Under the pieces are notes generated by a model. It was given only the letters and a program-made list of their open reading frames with translations. It had not been told where the DNA came from and ran no database searches. The position numbers and the translations under genes are program-made. A stretch of DNA of 64,000 bases from Trichinella spiralis (lineage: Eukaryota > Nematoda > Enoplea > Trichinellida > Trichinellidae): contig CM012953.1 in NCBI GenBank assembly GCA_000181795.3, positions 2,141,663 to 2,205,662 on the forward strand. The letters are read 5' to 3'. Position 1 is the first letter of the stretch, and the number at the start of each line of letters is the position of its first letter. Below, piece by piece: positions 25,301-40,300 of the stretch.

Positions 25301-28300
25301 TACGATTGTATTTTACGTTGTTGCGTCATCGTTTTTCATGCTCGCTTCTGGTGTTGCTGCTGCTATTCTTGATTGTTGTTAATTTTTCTTTTTAAATGTA
25401 GATGAAATTAATTTATACTTCTGCATAGCTGATGCGCTTATTCAGCGCCGCTGTCGGTTTGTTAATCTCTGTCGTCAGTGCCTTGTTGGCCAATCATGGG
25501 ATTCGGGCGCTGTGTCCGGCCAATATCCGGCCGCCGTGCGTTTGTCGCACAACACGCTACGAACCAGTGAACATCATCTGCGACCGGGTTCCAAATTTGT
25601 ACACAGTATGCCAAGCGTTGGGTCCACTGAACGGCCTACTGATCGACAGTCTGATCATCAGCAACACTCCGATCAACATATTGCCGGCCGGAGCTTTGGT
25701 CGGATATCGCGTCAAACGTTTGGAATTGGTCAACAACAATTTAACCGACATCGATCCGGATGCGTTCAACGGCTTGCCAATCACAACGCTCAATGAACTG
25801 TCGGTAAGGAACAATCTGCTCAGTTCGATACCCCAAGCCGGGGTTCCCAAATTGCAACGGCTCATCAGCATCAGTCTGGCAAACAACAACATCCGCTTCT
25901 TGCCAGCCGCCGCTTTCGCTACATTCCACAGTCGTGGATGGTTGAAGAAGATCGACCTCTCGGCCAACGGTCTTCAACGACTCGACGACAACGCCTTTCT
26001 GGGTTTGAACATGGTAGCGGAGTTGAATTTGGACAAAAACGACTTGCGCGTTCTACCAGCCGGCGCTTTGCAAAAGCTGCACGCATTGGAAGATCTGTCG
26101 CTGGCCGCCAACCAAATCAGCACCATTCCACCGCACGCGTTGGGTTTTGCCAAGCTGAAATCGCTCAGTTTGGAAGTGAACCGGCTTCAGTCGATTGAAG
26201 CGGCCGCTTTCGCCGGCACGCCCAATCTGATGTACTTGTATTTGAGTTCGAATCGGTTCCAAACCATCCCAGCCGACATGTTCCGATCCGTGAGCGGATT
26301 GAAGGTGCTCGCCATTGCCAACAATCCCATCCAAAATTTGCCGGTCGACGCTTTCTACTTTGTGCAAAATTTGGTGCGACTCGAAATGGCCAACTGTGAG
26401 CTGGTTCACATCCAGCCGGGCACTTTGCAAACAATACCCAAAGTCCAAGTGATCGCGCTGAGCAGAAACAAGCTGAACAGGTAAGTGAAAATCCCAATCT
26501 CTACATCATACTGCCCCCCCCCCCCATAATCACAACACACACATACGGCATGATCAAAACTGTATGTTGTATTTTAAGTATCCCGCAGAACGCTTTCCGA
26601 GGTCTATCTGAGCTGTATTCGCTTGATTTGAAAGGCAATCAAATTTCTACTGTACAAGACAGGGCATTTGAAGAACTGCCTTCGCTCAGGCATCTCGATT
26701 TGAGCAAAAATCAAATACAAATATTGCACGAGAAAACTTTTCATCGAACTTTCCTCCAAAAGCAGACAACCGCCAACGGTCGGGTCATTTATTTATACGG
26801 TAAGGAATTTTAATTCAATTTCAACGTAAAATTCAATCCACAAACGCTTGCTTTTACTTTTCCATTCAATAATAATAATAATAGTGAACATCTGTAAAAC
26901 GTAAATTCACCTACGTAATGAAAATTAAACCACTGCAGACAATGTATCTTTGGTTCAAATTACAACAAGTGAATGAATGAAAACTGCGGACAGGCACTGA
27001 TTGCATTTCATTCATACTAACTAGAGTGTAGAAGCCTTGTTGAGACAATATGCATATTTTTTTTATACTTCATTGTTTATTATACCAAACAAAATCTTTG
27101 AAGTGACATGTTAACAACAATTACAATTACAACTGTGCAAATGTTTATCCGTGAACAAGCAAGCACTTGAAACTGTCAAACAACGCTCGCGGCAGTTCTG
27201 AGTGTTGGAATTGCGACAGCTGCGTTATTATTCATTCAATTAATGACAAACAATGAATTCAAGTCAAAATAAAAAAAATAAATCAAAAATTAAATTCCAA
27301 CTCACATGATCAATTCTCAGTATGGATTTGTTTGCATTTAATATTAAAAAAATTTACATTAGAAAACCCATGGAATTGCAATTCATCGTTGAATTGGTTG
27401 CAACGTTGGCTGAATGAAAATCCGGACATTGTAATCGATGCGCCCGGCAATCCGCCAACAGTATGCAAGAAGCCGACAACCATGGCCGGATGGCCAATTC
27501 GAATGCTCAATTCTGAATCGACACCAGCAAAGCCTTTGCCTATAGAAGTGGACAAGCAAAATCCGGCTAAAGAATCTGAACAACGCAAAGCTCGCATGCA
27601 CCTAGCGGCAATGATTCTGGGTAAGAAGGAAAGAAAAATAAATCTAATAATCATTGTTGTTTTTGTTATTATTTTATTGAGAAAATATTCATTTCCAGGA
27701 GTCATATTGAGCATATTCATGGTTGCACTTGTACTTTTGATGCTGGTGAGATATTTTGTCAGCAAGAGACGTCGAAAAGACAAAGAACTGTTGGACGATC
27801 AGCGCAGGCTTGGCTCAACAGTAAGTGCAGGAATCCGAAGCAATCCCGGATCTGCTTACCCATCGCCCGGTGTACCCATGTCGACAGTGCACAGTCAAAC
27901 TACTCAACCCTATTACCTCAGTCGACCGTGGTATTGGTGGTTCTGACTTTACCATAAAAAGAATACTGTTTCATACATACATACATACATATTTCATATG
28001 TATTTTTTTTAATTTTTATTTATATGGTGGAGAATTTTTTTCACAGCTCATTGCCAAAACGAACTATTATTTCTCAATGCAAATTTCACTTCATCATTTC
28101 CCGTAAAATCCACAACACTTGAATTTCATTGTTATTTCACATTGATCAAATGCTCAGTGTTTTTCTTTTTCCATTAACAAAATATATTTTTAAAAAAGAA
28201 ATGAAATAAAATCGAACACATTAAACGGTTTTTACACAGTGAAATAATTAAACGATGATATAACTACATAATACTTTCTCATTTTTTGAAACATACTTAT

Positions 28301-31300
28301 GCAAAAATTTACGTTTAAATTATGATATGCATTAGTTTTTATAAGATGCAGCATTTCACTGGACAAATATGAATTTTTATATAAATAATAAAACTTCAAA
28401 TTAAATGAAAGATATTCAACATCAGAAAGATGCTTATTGCAAGTTTGACTTGACTAAAGTTTAAAGTTTAAATGAACGTGCAAAAGAAAGCAAGAGTCCG
28501 CTTTTATTGACTTGCAAACATTTAGGGCAACATGTATTGACTCAAAACAGAATGAACCATGTAAGCGCTAACGTTGGATAAAGTATTTACCCAATGGCTC
28601 AATGGGTCAGTTGAACATTTAAGTAAAAATGTAAATTTCAAAGCCATTACCCGTGATAAAGTGGGAAAATGTACCAAAACAACAACAACAACAACAACAA
28701 CAACAATAAAGATTACAGCGCGACTAGTTTAGCATAATAAATTGTAAATTTAAGAACCACAACACTGATAAAATCGACAATTTCAAGTGAAAAATATTTT
28801 TCAATTAATTATAATATATACGTGACGTGTTGAATCAGCAGTACAAGTTTTGCTTTTAATTAAATAATAATGCAAAAATGAAAAGCTCATTTACAGCTAA
28901 TTATTAAATAAATAAATGGAAAAAATGACGTCTTAATTTTGCATAAAAATTTAAAATAGTTGCCAAGTCAGGAATTACAGTTCAGAAAAGCGAAAAGTTG
29001 TCTCAAATTGCGAATGACGACGACCTTGCTTGCCTGTGTGACGTGTTAACTTAATCAATCAGCAATATAATAATGCTTTCTTTTGATAAATGATTAAAAT
29101 TCTTTGGCAAAAATTTAAAATTTAAAAATAAATTAGCAAGAAATTTATTTATTTATCTTTTATAAAACACGCATCATGCACTGTTGGAAATAATAAAAGC
29201 AAAACACTTAACACTGAAAGGCTCTAACAGTTAGCAGATAAAAATCCAAAAAAAATGTACAACTTTTCAATCAATACAATTTAAATTAATAAATAAAAAC
29301 AATTCCTTAAAATAAATGAAATAACAATAAACAAAAATCATTTCGTTGGTTTGAAGAATGCTGGAAATATGATTTCAAAAAGTGAATAATTTATTATTCA
29401 TTGAATCAAACCTGCACATCAGAATAAATTTATGCAACAAAAATTGAACAGAAAAACAACATTTACAGTTCACTTTTTTTATCATTTCCGTTTTATTGTA
29501 TTAATTAATATATTTTGAAAATATCACAAACTGATACACAGAGAATTGTCATTCCAAAGCTTCCTTCATTCATTCATTGTCGTTGTCAACTGATGAGCTA
29601 GCACTGCTAGTCATTTAAAATTTGATCATTCAATCATCACGAAGGTCACATTCTATTGCAAAATAATGAAATATTCATCGGTGCATATCAGCCAAATAAA
29701 AAAAATAAAATAATATAAAATAAATAAAAAACATTTGACCAACACTTTCTTGGTGAAGTTAATGAACGAATGAAATAAAAATCAAAGGAAAAAAAATTAA
29801 CATTTCCAACATGCGACACAGATGCTAAAGTGACAGTCGCTGCATGACACAATGATTGTCGCGCCAGGCGCTACCGCCTTTGCTTTCGCCAAGTGTAGCG
29901 GTTTTGTATCAATGCACAAAACCATTCTCTACCCAAATCATCCCATCAATCATCAAGGTCATCAGTTCTTTTACTGTATCTTTATTATGAATTATCATCC
30001 TATTGAAGCATAATAAATAAGAAAGAAATGAAAAATTAACAATATTTTACTGTATACATATATGGATTTTGAATTGCTTACTTAATAAAATGTTAATTAT
30101 ATGAAAATAAATATTGCAATAATTGCTATTTAAATTGACTAATTAATTAATTATCATTAATTCATCTACATTTCAGCATACGACAAAACAAAATAAATAA
30201 ATAAATATACATATAACCATTGCATGTTGATATCTTATTTGTATGATATGTTAATTTGTGATTGTTGATACGGTTAATTGATTGTGATGCACTGTTAAGT
30301 AGATGAACGGCTGACCAATTGAAAATCATTTCATTTCATTATTGTTCACTTAAAAAGCTTGATGCAATAATTTGAATGGTAGTGCCGGTCGTTTTGACAA
30401 ACGTGGGTGGAAACTATGCTTGAGCCGGTAACCTACAAAGTGATGTAAAAATTTGGGACATGCAAGTTCCGACCGGACAAGGTCTTTGACACGGCACGAA
30501 CCTCGGTATGACGATGTGAACGCATAGCAAGTCTATACGCATCCACTACACTGCTTACAAAGCAATTTTACAAGCGGTTGGCGAAAAAGCCAGCCACTTG
30601 AATTCCACTTTTTTGTTTCACTAATTGAAGAATATAACAATCAGAAGAAGAAGAAGAAGAAAACTGTCCACACACACACACACATATTTTTTTCATTTAC
30701 ATCGTCTGCTTGCAGGGACAGACTGCTTAGCTGAGTCCGGTGCCTTGCGACGACCCTTGTAAATCAATTTAATTATACAAATTGCACAATTCTCCTCGTC
30801 TTGTAAAAATAGTATGAATGACTTTATGCAAATTTACAGAAACTGTGCCTGAAGAGACTGATGCCAGAAAGGTCGTCCCATCATCGAGCTAGCAAACGAT
30901 ACATCCCACTAACCAGTAGTGGATCGTCTGCTAGACACTGGTCATCCGTGTTTTTATGAATTATCATCCAGCAGTTGGAAAACTCTTTCAACGCTTATTA
31001 GCGTTAGCATTGATCTCTCTGGTCGTCCGTTGTAGTCAAACTTGCCCAATAACTATCAATTCGCTTTGTCAATGTCACAATCTGCATCACGGTATCGCAT
31101 TACAATGCACCGGTGCGACGCTTGGCAAAGTTGTAGAAGCTCTGGCCGTACACAGCGAAACGATCGAAAGTTTAACACTGCGTTATAGTGATATCCGTAC
31201 TTTGGAAGCCAACTCATTCGCTTCGTTAGCTATCAAGAAGCTCGACTTGTCCAGCAACAATATTCACAAAGTAAGTAGTATTTCCACTTGACTTTTGTAC

Positions 31301-34300
31301 ATTTCATTAAAAATTTTCCGTTGAACAATTCATTTTTTGTCGTAAATTTCTTGTAAAAATGTAAATGTAAAAACACATACAGACAAACAGACGGATATAT
31401 AATAAACTTGATCATTTCAAAAATTCAATCATCTATCTGATCAGATGATAAAAATTGGATTATTATTTCTGATGAGTTGATTTTTGTTTGTCTTTTACAG
31501 ATTGAAGAAGATGCTTTTGGGAAACAAGCTTCTTACATTACAGAATTGTTGTTGGCAAACAATTCGCTTACTGAAATACCACCGTTGAAGGCGTTGAAAA
31601 ATTTGGAAAAAATCGACATCAGCAATAACGCGCTCGTGGATTTGACTGAATACGCATTCGAACACAACGAAGCGTTGAAAGTGATTCGCGCCAAAAATAA
31701 TAAAATCTCCACCCTTTCACCGTAAGTATTCAAATTTTCACACTTTTCAAAGAATTTACCCGATTCAAAATAATAAGACTAGCACAGTTTGGCAAATGTG
31801 ATTCTAATTTTGCAGAAATTCACTGAACGAAGTGAAAAACATTTTGGAATTGTTGGATTTGTCCGGCAATCAGTTGATCCAAGTGCCAGCTCAAAATTTA
31901 CGAAGCTTTCAAAAGCTCAGGGTTTTGGATTTGAGTGACAATCTTATCGACAAAATTCCAAATTTACAATTCATGAACATGCCAGAATTGAGGGATTTAC
32001 GCTTGGGCGGGAATAAAATTGCCGCAGTGATGCCACTGGCTTTCATGAACATTCCCAAGCTCGAAGTGCTAAATTTGACAAGAAATGCAATTACGACGAT
32101 GGAAACGAATCCCATACAACAGTTTGAAAATTTAGAAATTCTCGACCTCAGTTGGAACAAATTGAACAAGGTAAAATGATCCGAACGATCAATTTCTAAT
32201 TGTGCAAATTATACGCCACGCTCATTTTTCGTTCATTTCAGCTGAATGCTTCGTCGTTCAAAGATCTTGCAAAATTGAAAGAATTGCATTTGCAGAACAA
32301 CGAAATTCAAATAGTCGAAACGATGGCAGTCAGTGACAACAGCGAATTAAGGATGATCAATTTAGCCAACAACAAAATCAAAGAACTTTACAAAAATGCC
32401 TTCGACCAACTTCCGAATCTCAATACATTAATATTGACCAACAATCAACTGCATGAGATTGGTAAGTTTCAATTACACAAATTAGTCATCAAATGCATAA
32501 ACAAATCTGACAAACAAATAATAATTAAAGTTAAATTATCAATTTTGTTTTTCGCATAATCCTACGTGACTGTTAAATTTTACACTAGCAGTTGTGATAA
32601 TTCTTTCTAAAAGTAATTAATTAAAGTTCCCATCTGACAATTTAAACGTGCTGAATAAATAATGTTGCAAAAGAAAAAAGAACGTATATTTACAGTTGTT
32701 TCTAAATTTCTTTCTTTACAGACCAAGGTATGCTATCCGGCATGCCGAATCTGCAACAACTGAAACTGCGTTCCAATAAAATATTAAAAATTGAAAAAGG
32801 GGCCTTCGAGACGATGCCTCTGCTAACCATGCTAGATGTGAGTGACAATTTGTTGGAAATCCTGCCTGTCGAAGTGTTTCACAACTTGAATCGCCTATTC
32901 TGGCTCGACCTGAGCAACAATCGGATACGTAACATCGACCAAGGCACATTTCAAGCGAAAATTACCAATCTACTATTGCAAGGTAGATTTTTTTTGTGAA
33001 CTGTGAAAAAAGTGGCGAGTGCTCAAATTGTATTTGGAAATTAAATTGTTTTCATTTTCTCTTCAGGAAATCCTCTCAACTGCAGTAGTTCCATAGCTTG
33101 GCTGGTGAGCTATTTGACAACACAAAATGTGCGTACATTTTTCCCAGATCAACCGGATGTTGTTTGTCAATATCCGTCAGCAGTGAAAGGCAAATCGTTG
33201 AAACAAATGATGCTTGTTCAAGTCAACGAAACTATGGCAAGTAAGTGAGCACAAATCGCACAGCCTGGACACTATTCGAGTCCATTTTGGAGCGCGAAAT
33301 TTGCTCGATCACACACCGATTGATTGCTATTGTAGAAGCCAAAGAGACTGGCCAATCAGAAGAGAGCGCTTTGAGCTTGCTGAGTCGTCTGCTTGCGGCG
33401 AGCAAAGAAATTTCCAGTGGCAAAGAAGTTCCTCAGTCAGGTTTGGGCATTTTTCCGGCACTGGACCAAATCACTACACCGTTGGCCAGATTGTTGGTCG
33501 GAGAGAAGTCGAAAGAGGATTTGAGTAGCATTTTGAAAACAATTCCAACGTTGCTGAAAAATCTACCCCAGACAACGGCTTCCGCTACGGCAACTCAACC
33601 ATCGTTGAAAAACATCCCTCCAGAATTGATCAGTTACGTTCTTCGAGGAGGACAAATTCCAGGTGTACCGCCGGCAGTGTTGAAGAAGACGGTCGAAAAT
33701 TATGCAAAATCCCTGTTAACCGATTCGACAACAGCAAAAAATTTGCTACAGCTTACGACGAACGACAACAACGATGCAATAATGTCTGCAGGATCGTCAT
33801 TTCCAACTGAATTAATCGACGACATATTGCGTGGCAATCCGGTGCTCGGCTTGAGCAAAGAGGAGACGAAACAGCTACGGCAACGATATTTGAGCATGTT
33901 AATAGGCTCAGATTCGACATCCGATTCAGCAAAAACAAACAACAACAACAACAACGTAACAACTACCAACAGTGGGGATTTGTTGTTCGGTTTGAATATG
34001 AACAACCTGAAGCAGATTGATCTGAATCAAATACCGCGATCGATAATACAACAGTTGATCGCAAATCGTATACCGGGTGTGTCGATTGATATGGTGAAAA
34101 AATTGATGGAAAAGAACCCACAACTGTTTGGAGAACTTGTCAGCGAACAATTGAACCAAAGCACAGTCGACGAGGAGGGAAAAAGCGATAGCAATGGTAA
34201 AAAACAACGGGTACCGGCCGTCAATGCTCAACAGCAACAGCTGACCAACAAGAAGAACAGCCCACCGTACGATGTGGAACGGTTGGATCGTAAAGTCGAT

Positions 34301-37300
34301 TTGAGCGTTTTCGACGAAAATCGAACCCAACCCCTGGACACGTCGACAGTGACCACTGTGGCGTTGAGCATGGTCGGCTTGTTGACCGTGTTGACCACGG
34401 TTGTGCTGTGCTTGCAACGGGCAAAAAAGAGACGACGGGATCAGTTGAACATGCGACAGCAGAATACGCTGTCTTCGAAATGCAGCCTTGCCGGACCTTT
34501 CGACAACGGAGCTGTGCCCAACTTCTACCCACACACTGCACCAACAACAACGGTCAATAATGGTGCATTCGATTTCGATTCATGCTACGAATCGTCGCCA
34601 AATCGCAACCCTTACACACCGGTCGATTCTGACAGTCGACTGGTCCATCATGCCATGAATGTGTGACTGGGAACCGCAAAGTTCTGCAGACAATTCGGAT
34701 ATTGTTGTTAACATATTCATTTTTTATCCATTCCATCGAACTTATTATATTTGTGTATTTTTTGTTTGCTGTTTCCACCATGCATATCTGTTTTTTTCCA
34801 AAATCTCATTTTCTATTTCTTTTCAACTCTGTTCTCTCTCTGTGTTATGGAACATTTTATCCAGTGTAAAAATAAGATTTATGTTTGATAATTTTTACCG
34901 CTTGTTTATTAACAACTGAAAAAATGTTTTTTTTACCAACATTGCTTTATTAAAAACAGAACAATTTGATTTTCCTTTCCTGTTGTACCACACTAACCAA
35001 TATCAGTGAAGAGGAATATTGTAAAGGAAAATTAAAATATATTTCATCATCACCAACTACAAACTGCATACACTTGTTGTCTTAAAAGCAACTTGCCGTA
35101 ACGCCAATTCATTCAACTAATATAATTGCCTATTATTATTATTATTATTATTACTATTCAAAACATCGCATACGTTGACCAGCAATAATAATAATATTTC
35201 AAAATTTAACTTATTCACCTATTTATTTTCTATTTTACTATCGAAAATGCGTGCTCAATTCTCAATTCAACTTATCGACCACAAAATGATACGCAGTTTA
35301 TTGTCATTTTAATTTTTGAAATATTTAAAAAAATAAATTCATTTTAAACATTTGAAGAATTGCAAATTGAAATAAATAAACACCCTTTTCAAAAATGCTT
35401 AGTCAGTGGAAAAAAATGTCCACCCTTGCAAAAAGTGCCAATTTCACCCCCTTTAGGCTAATTTTTTCTTCCACCGTATCCATTTATTGCATTTGTTGTG
35501 ATTTTCATTGTTTCAGTCCGTTCACGTACCAAAAATACCATTCGGTTCGATGTAGTCGACAACTGGAAACAAAAAAAACAACAACAACTGCTGCTTCATC
35601 GCTGCATGTTCATGCACGCATAAAATAAATTTTCAAACAAATCAACTGACAAATCAGAAGAAATATATACATTTTTTCAAAATAATAATTTAATAATTAA
35701 AAATACAAAAACATACACGTGTGTGTAGCTTATGCTGGTAATGAAAATTATGCATGCACCTCTGGTAACAACAGGCAAATTGTTTCGAGACAATAATTGC
35801 ATATCAAATCAAATATCAATTATTGCAAAAACAAAAAGAAAATACTCATAACCAATTCAGTCTATTATCTCATATCCTGCAAACAAATATTTCAAAAATG
35901 TAAAATACATTTAAAAAAACACAAGCAAAAAGTAACTGGTTACTGGATTATATTTAAATATAATGGACTAGAAATCCATTAAAATATAGATTAATCAAAA
36001 ACAATAAACAGATATTTTTAACATAAATACAACAAATTTCAATTATATTACATGCAAAATTATATATTTGAAATGAATATACACATGTACACACACGTGT
36101 GTGCGTGTGTGTACATTACAATTAAATTTAAATAAAAAAAACATCAAGCTTAATCGTGCTTATATAAGCATGATAAGTTTGTTGGTAAAATATGCCAAGC
36201 TTTTGAAAGAAGAAAATTCAACAAAATTGGCAACAAATGCAGGCAGAATACAACAGCAATATGAATGAGTGAGTGAATGAATGAATGAATGAATGAATGG
36301 ATTGTCGATGATACAGGATGCAATGACCTGAAAGGATAGATGGGTCGTTGTACGACCGTGGTCGTAACACAATTTCACCTATGCTAAGCAAAAATTAGCG
36401 TTTTTCACAAACTCTGACGTCCAACTGACTGACTCGTGACTACTTTTCCATATTTAGGGATTGCAATTTGTTCGGATGAAAACAAAATACATTCCGACAA
36501 GATATAATTCACAACCGATTGCTTATTAATAAATTAATGATCAGATGATCAATCAACTCTAATCAGATACAAAAAAACAATAGCCTTTCAATTGATCGTT
36601 GGTATTTTTCAACCTACTTGCTTGGATCAGGTAAGATTTTTTTTTACTTTAAACTTATTATAACTTTTATTATACATTTTATTGACAACATTACCAAAAC
36701 GATAAACATAAAACGTGGTCATTTCTGATGATAATGATGATGATGCAATGTTTTCATGCTGAATTAGTTCATGCTTGGCTATTTAAACAAACATTGCTCA
36801 TAAAATTGCACTTGTCATGCAAGGATGCTTTTGCAGAGGTTAAAAACGGTAGTTAAGCGAACAAGTAGATTTATTTTGTTTCATAAAATGGATTTCTCAC
36901 TGTTGATTTTTGATACCAGTCACTATTTCAATCCTGCTATCACCAAAATTGTGGGCATAAAATTGTCGAAAATTTCCAAAATACCATGCACTGTTGATGA
37001 ATTCAATGCTCAATTTTGTTCAACAATTCTCTTCTATTGCATATGAAAATAACAAGGAAAAATTAAAGATAATTCTAAAAACATCTCTTCCTATTTGTAA
37101 CATGATGCTGTAATTTCAGATGCTTTTCAAAATTTATTAATAATTATAAAACCTTGTTTTCTTTGTCTAAAATTTTCACAACAAAAGGAAAGTAGACGAT
37201 AAGAAAAAAAAAGATTCAAATTGAAAAATACTCAGTTGAGTCATTAATAATTAAAAAAAGAAAAGGTAATAATAATAATTTTTTTCCAACTTTTCCCGCA

Positions 37301-40300
37301 ACTGGCACCGAACTGTACAACACGCCGTTGGCGTGGCATGTTAGACGAAAAATGAGACCAGTGAAAAAGAGAAATTCAACCAAGTGATCGCTGACGGCTT
37401 GCTTGATTCAAGGCAAAATTGAGCAAATTAATAAAAATTGATTTATTTCATTGACTAAATTATTATTATTCTTGGGCTTTTTCGAAAAATTTCAACTTCA
37501 ATCAAATACAGACATAACAAATGAAATTTCCCACATTTCCACGTAACACTCACAACAATAATCTCTTACCTCTCTCTACAAGTACTTTTCGATAAATAAA
37601 TCCATGATAAAAATAATAATAATAACAATGAAAAAATAAAAGTAAAATTAAAAATTTGTCACTTTCTCATGCAAAAAAAAAAATCACTTGCCCTTCATCT
37701 ACAATTCCATGCTTACTTGAGCAAATATTGGCTCAAATACAACAAAGTCAAAAAGAAATTGAAAATAAATATTATTGATTCTTTGAAGGGATTATTTTTG
37801 AATGAACAATAATAATAATATCAGACAAAAAATTACTTCCGTTGAAAATGTTTGCTTTCTTTCAAGTGGATAAAAATAAATATCATAAAAAAAAAGAGAG
37901 TTGTTGTACGTGCGAGCAAAGTTTGGGCAAGGTCGAAAAGCGGAAATGCTTTTGACCATCGATCACTTTTGTGTAGCCGTTGTCCATCAGCAGTGCCTTG
38001 ACCTCACCGGTTGGAAGAGAGACTTGAAATATGTGCACAGTTGAAGCAACAGTTCGATCCCTCTTGATTACAACAAATACAAGTCAGTACACATACATAC
38101 ACACACGATCAACTAAGAGAATAGATTTTATCCGTATCGTGCGCACGAAAGATGCACATTAAGACCACGATTACATAGATGATTGTAGTACATAGAGAGA
38201 TGGCAAATTTTTACAATTTTTCATGGTCGCCCGCCGAATACAACTTCCGTCATGTGTCGTCAGTATGCTGTTCACGTAGAACAACAATACGACCTTGAAA
38301 AACACCCATACGCATCAATACATCTCTTGAGAGTTATACAAAAGCGTTGGGCCAGAAATTGACATTGAACGCACCTATTTTTAAACGTCAACCCAAGCAA
38401 TAGGAAGCTCACAAACAATTCTGTCGTCTAAGCAGAATCCTACTGAACAACCAACCAACCAACCAGCCAACATACACACACACAAGATTAGGATATTGGT
38501 ATTTTTCATCTTTTCCTTTTGTTCTTGTATTGATCTATTAATCGAGTCAGTGTTTTTGTTCAATCTACTAAACACTGAGGAGCTAGCTAAAGGCATAATT
38601 CCCCCTCTGTCTGATCATTTTGAAAATGTCCACTTTTGAACAAAAATTGTTGTTCCTGTTGTAGCATGATTTCCTTTTTTACACTTGCATGAGAAGTATA
38701 GAACAACAAACATAATTAATACAAAATATGATGCATATATATATATATATATATATATTGTAGTTTTCATCGTGTCCGTGATTTAGATTAAATTGAACAA
38801 AGAAGAGAAAAACGTAAAAATGATCGTACAATTCTACTACACCTATTGCACTGTGGTAGTAGTGTTGGTGTTGCTCAGCCGTGCAGCGGATGCTTATTGT
38901 CCCACAGACGAGCAAGTGCTAGCATTGTGCTCGTGCCAGTCGAGCTCGGATGGAATTGTGCTCGACTGTTCCAACGGGGACGGTTTGCGGACGATCGACA
39001 TCCTGCGTCACAACCATGCCAAACTTGGTCTACTTCTAGAATTGAAAATGCGCAACTGCTCAATTGTCGAACTTGGCGAACGCATCTTTCACGGTCTGTA
39101 TGTGAAAAAGTTGGATCTGGCGGAAAATTCGATCGAACAGATCGACATCAACGCGTTCGACGGTCTGAAGAATATTTTGCAAAGTTTGTCGCTGAAAAAC
39201 AACAGCCTGCGTGAAATTCCCAACAAAGCGTTGAATAACATGGAAGCGCTACTGCAGCTCGACTTATCCAACAATCGAATCGACAATATCGACGACAATG
39301 AACAGTTGATCAATTTGCCAAAGTTGGCCGATTTGAATTTGGCCAACAATCGTATCTGCGCCGTCCACAAAGACGCTTTCGACGTGGTCAAGCACAGCTT
39401 GCAGACGTTGAATTTGGCAAGCAACTGTTTGGACGAAGTGCCGGCGTCGGCGATAAGGGGTTTCAAAAATTTGCTCGCCTTGCATTTGCAACGGAACCGT
39501 CTGACCACGTTGAAGCCGTTGCAATTTGTCAATTTGCCCTATTTGAATCTGCTCAACTTGGCCCACAACCAAATCCACACCGTCTACAAGCAGGCATTTG
39601 TCAACGTACCGGCTATACGTTTCCTCTACTTGAGCGACAATGCGTTCACTCAACTCCAACCGTACATGTTTTCGACGTTTGAAAATTTAGAATTGCTCGA
39701 TTTGACCAACAATCGTATCCGCGTTTTGCCTGGCCATGCGTTTTCCTCAATGCCCAAACTGACTCAACTGTACTTGGCTGAAAATCAAATGGAACGCATC
39801 GAACCTTTGGCATTCGAAAACAGCAGCCTAGTCATACTGATGTTGGCGAACAACAATCTCACCGAAATCACCGGCGATACACTTCAAGGTCTCGACTTTT
39901 TGCAACAGTGCAGTTTGAAATACAACCAGGTAAAAAAGAAATGTGTTAACCCCCCCCCCCACTTACATGTGTACAAATTTTATACACGCTTGTGTCTGTC
40001 AATGTTTACCGGATTTTAATTGTCTTTCTTCTTGTTCTCATCAAACAGATATCCAAAATTGCATACAACGCATTCCATCCCGTCCCTGGTTTGGTTGTTC
40101 TCGATTTGTCGCACAACAAGCTCAACACGTTGCCAGATTCGGCATTTTTCACACAGCTGAATCTATTTTTGCTCGATTTGTCCAACAACAACCTCTCACG
40201 AATCCCATGGGAAGCGTTCAACAAACGTACTGTAACTATCATGCTCCAAGGTAAAAAAACAAAATGTTTTTTCTTTAATTTTCATTTTAAAATAATAATA

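Noticed and set aside
25512-26497. Several other-frame ORFs over eLRR 1 (and similarly over eLRR 2-4)
   Set aside because: Shadow ORFs over leucine-repeat coding sequence; the plus LRR frames explain the composition.
33245-33335. 5' extension of the last eLRR 2 exon up to 33245
   Set aside because: The preceding exon ends in phase 1 and needs the acceptor TTGTAG at 33335; the earlier part is intron left open by chance.
38793-38819. N-terminal extension of eLRR 3 upstream of 38820
   Set aside because: It has no ATG and would bury the signal peptide; the ATG at 38820 begins it directly.
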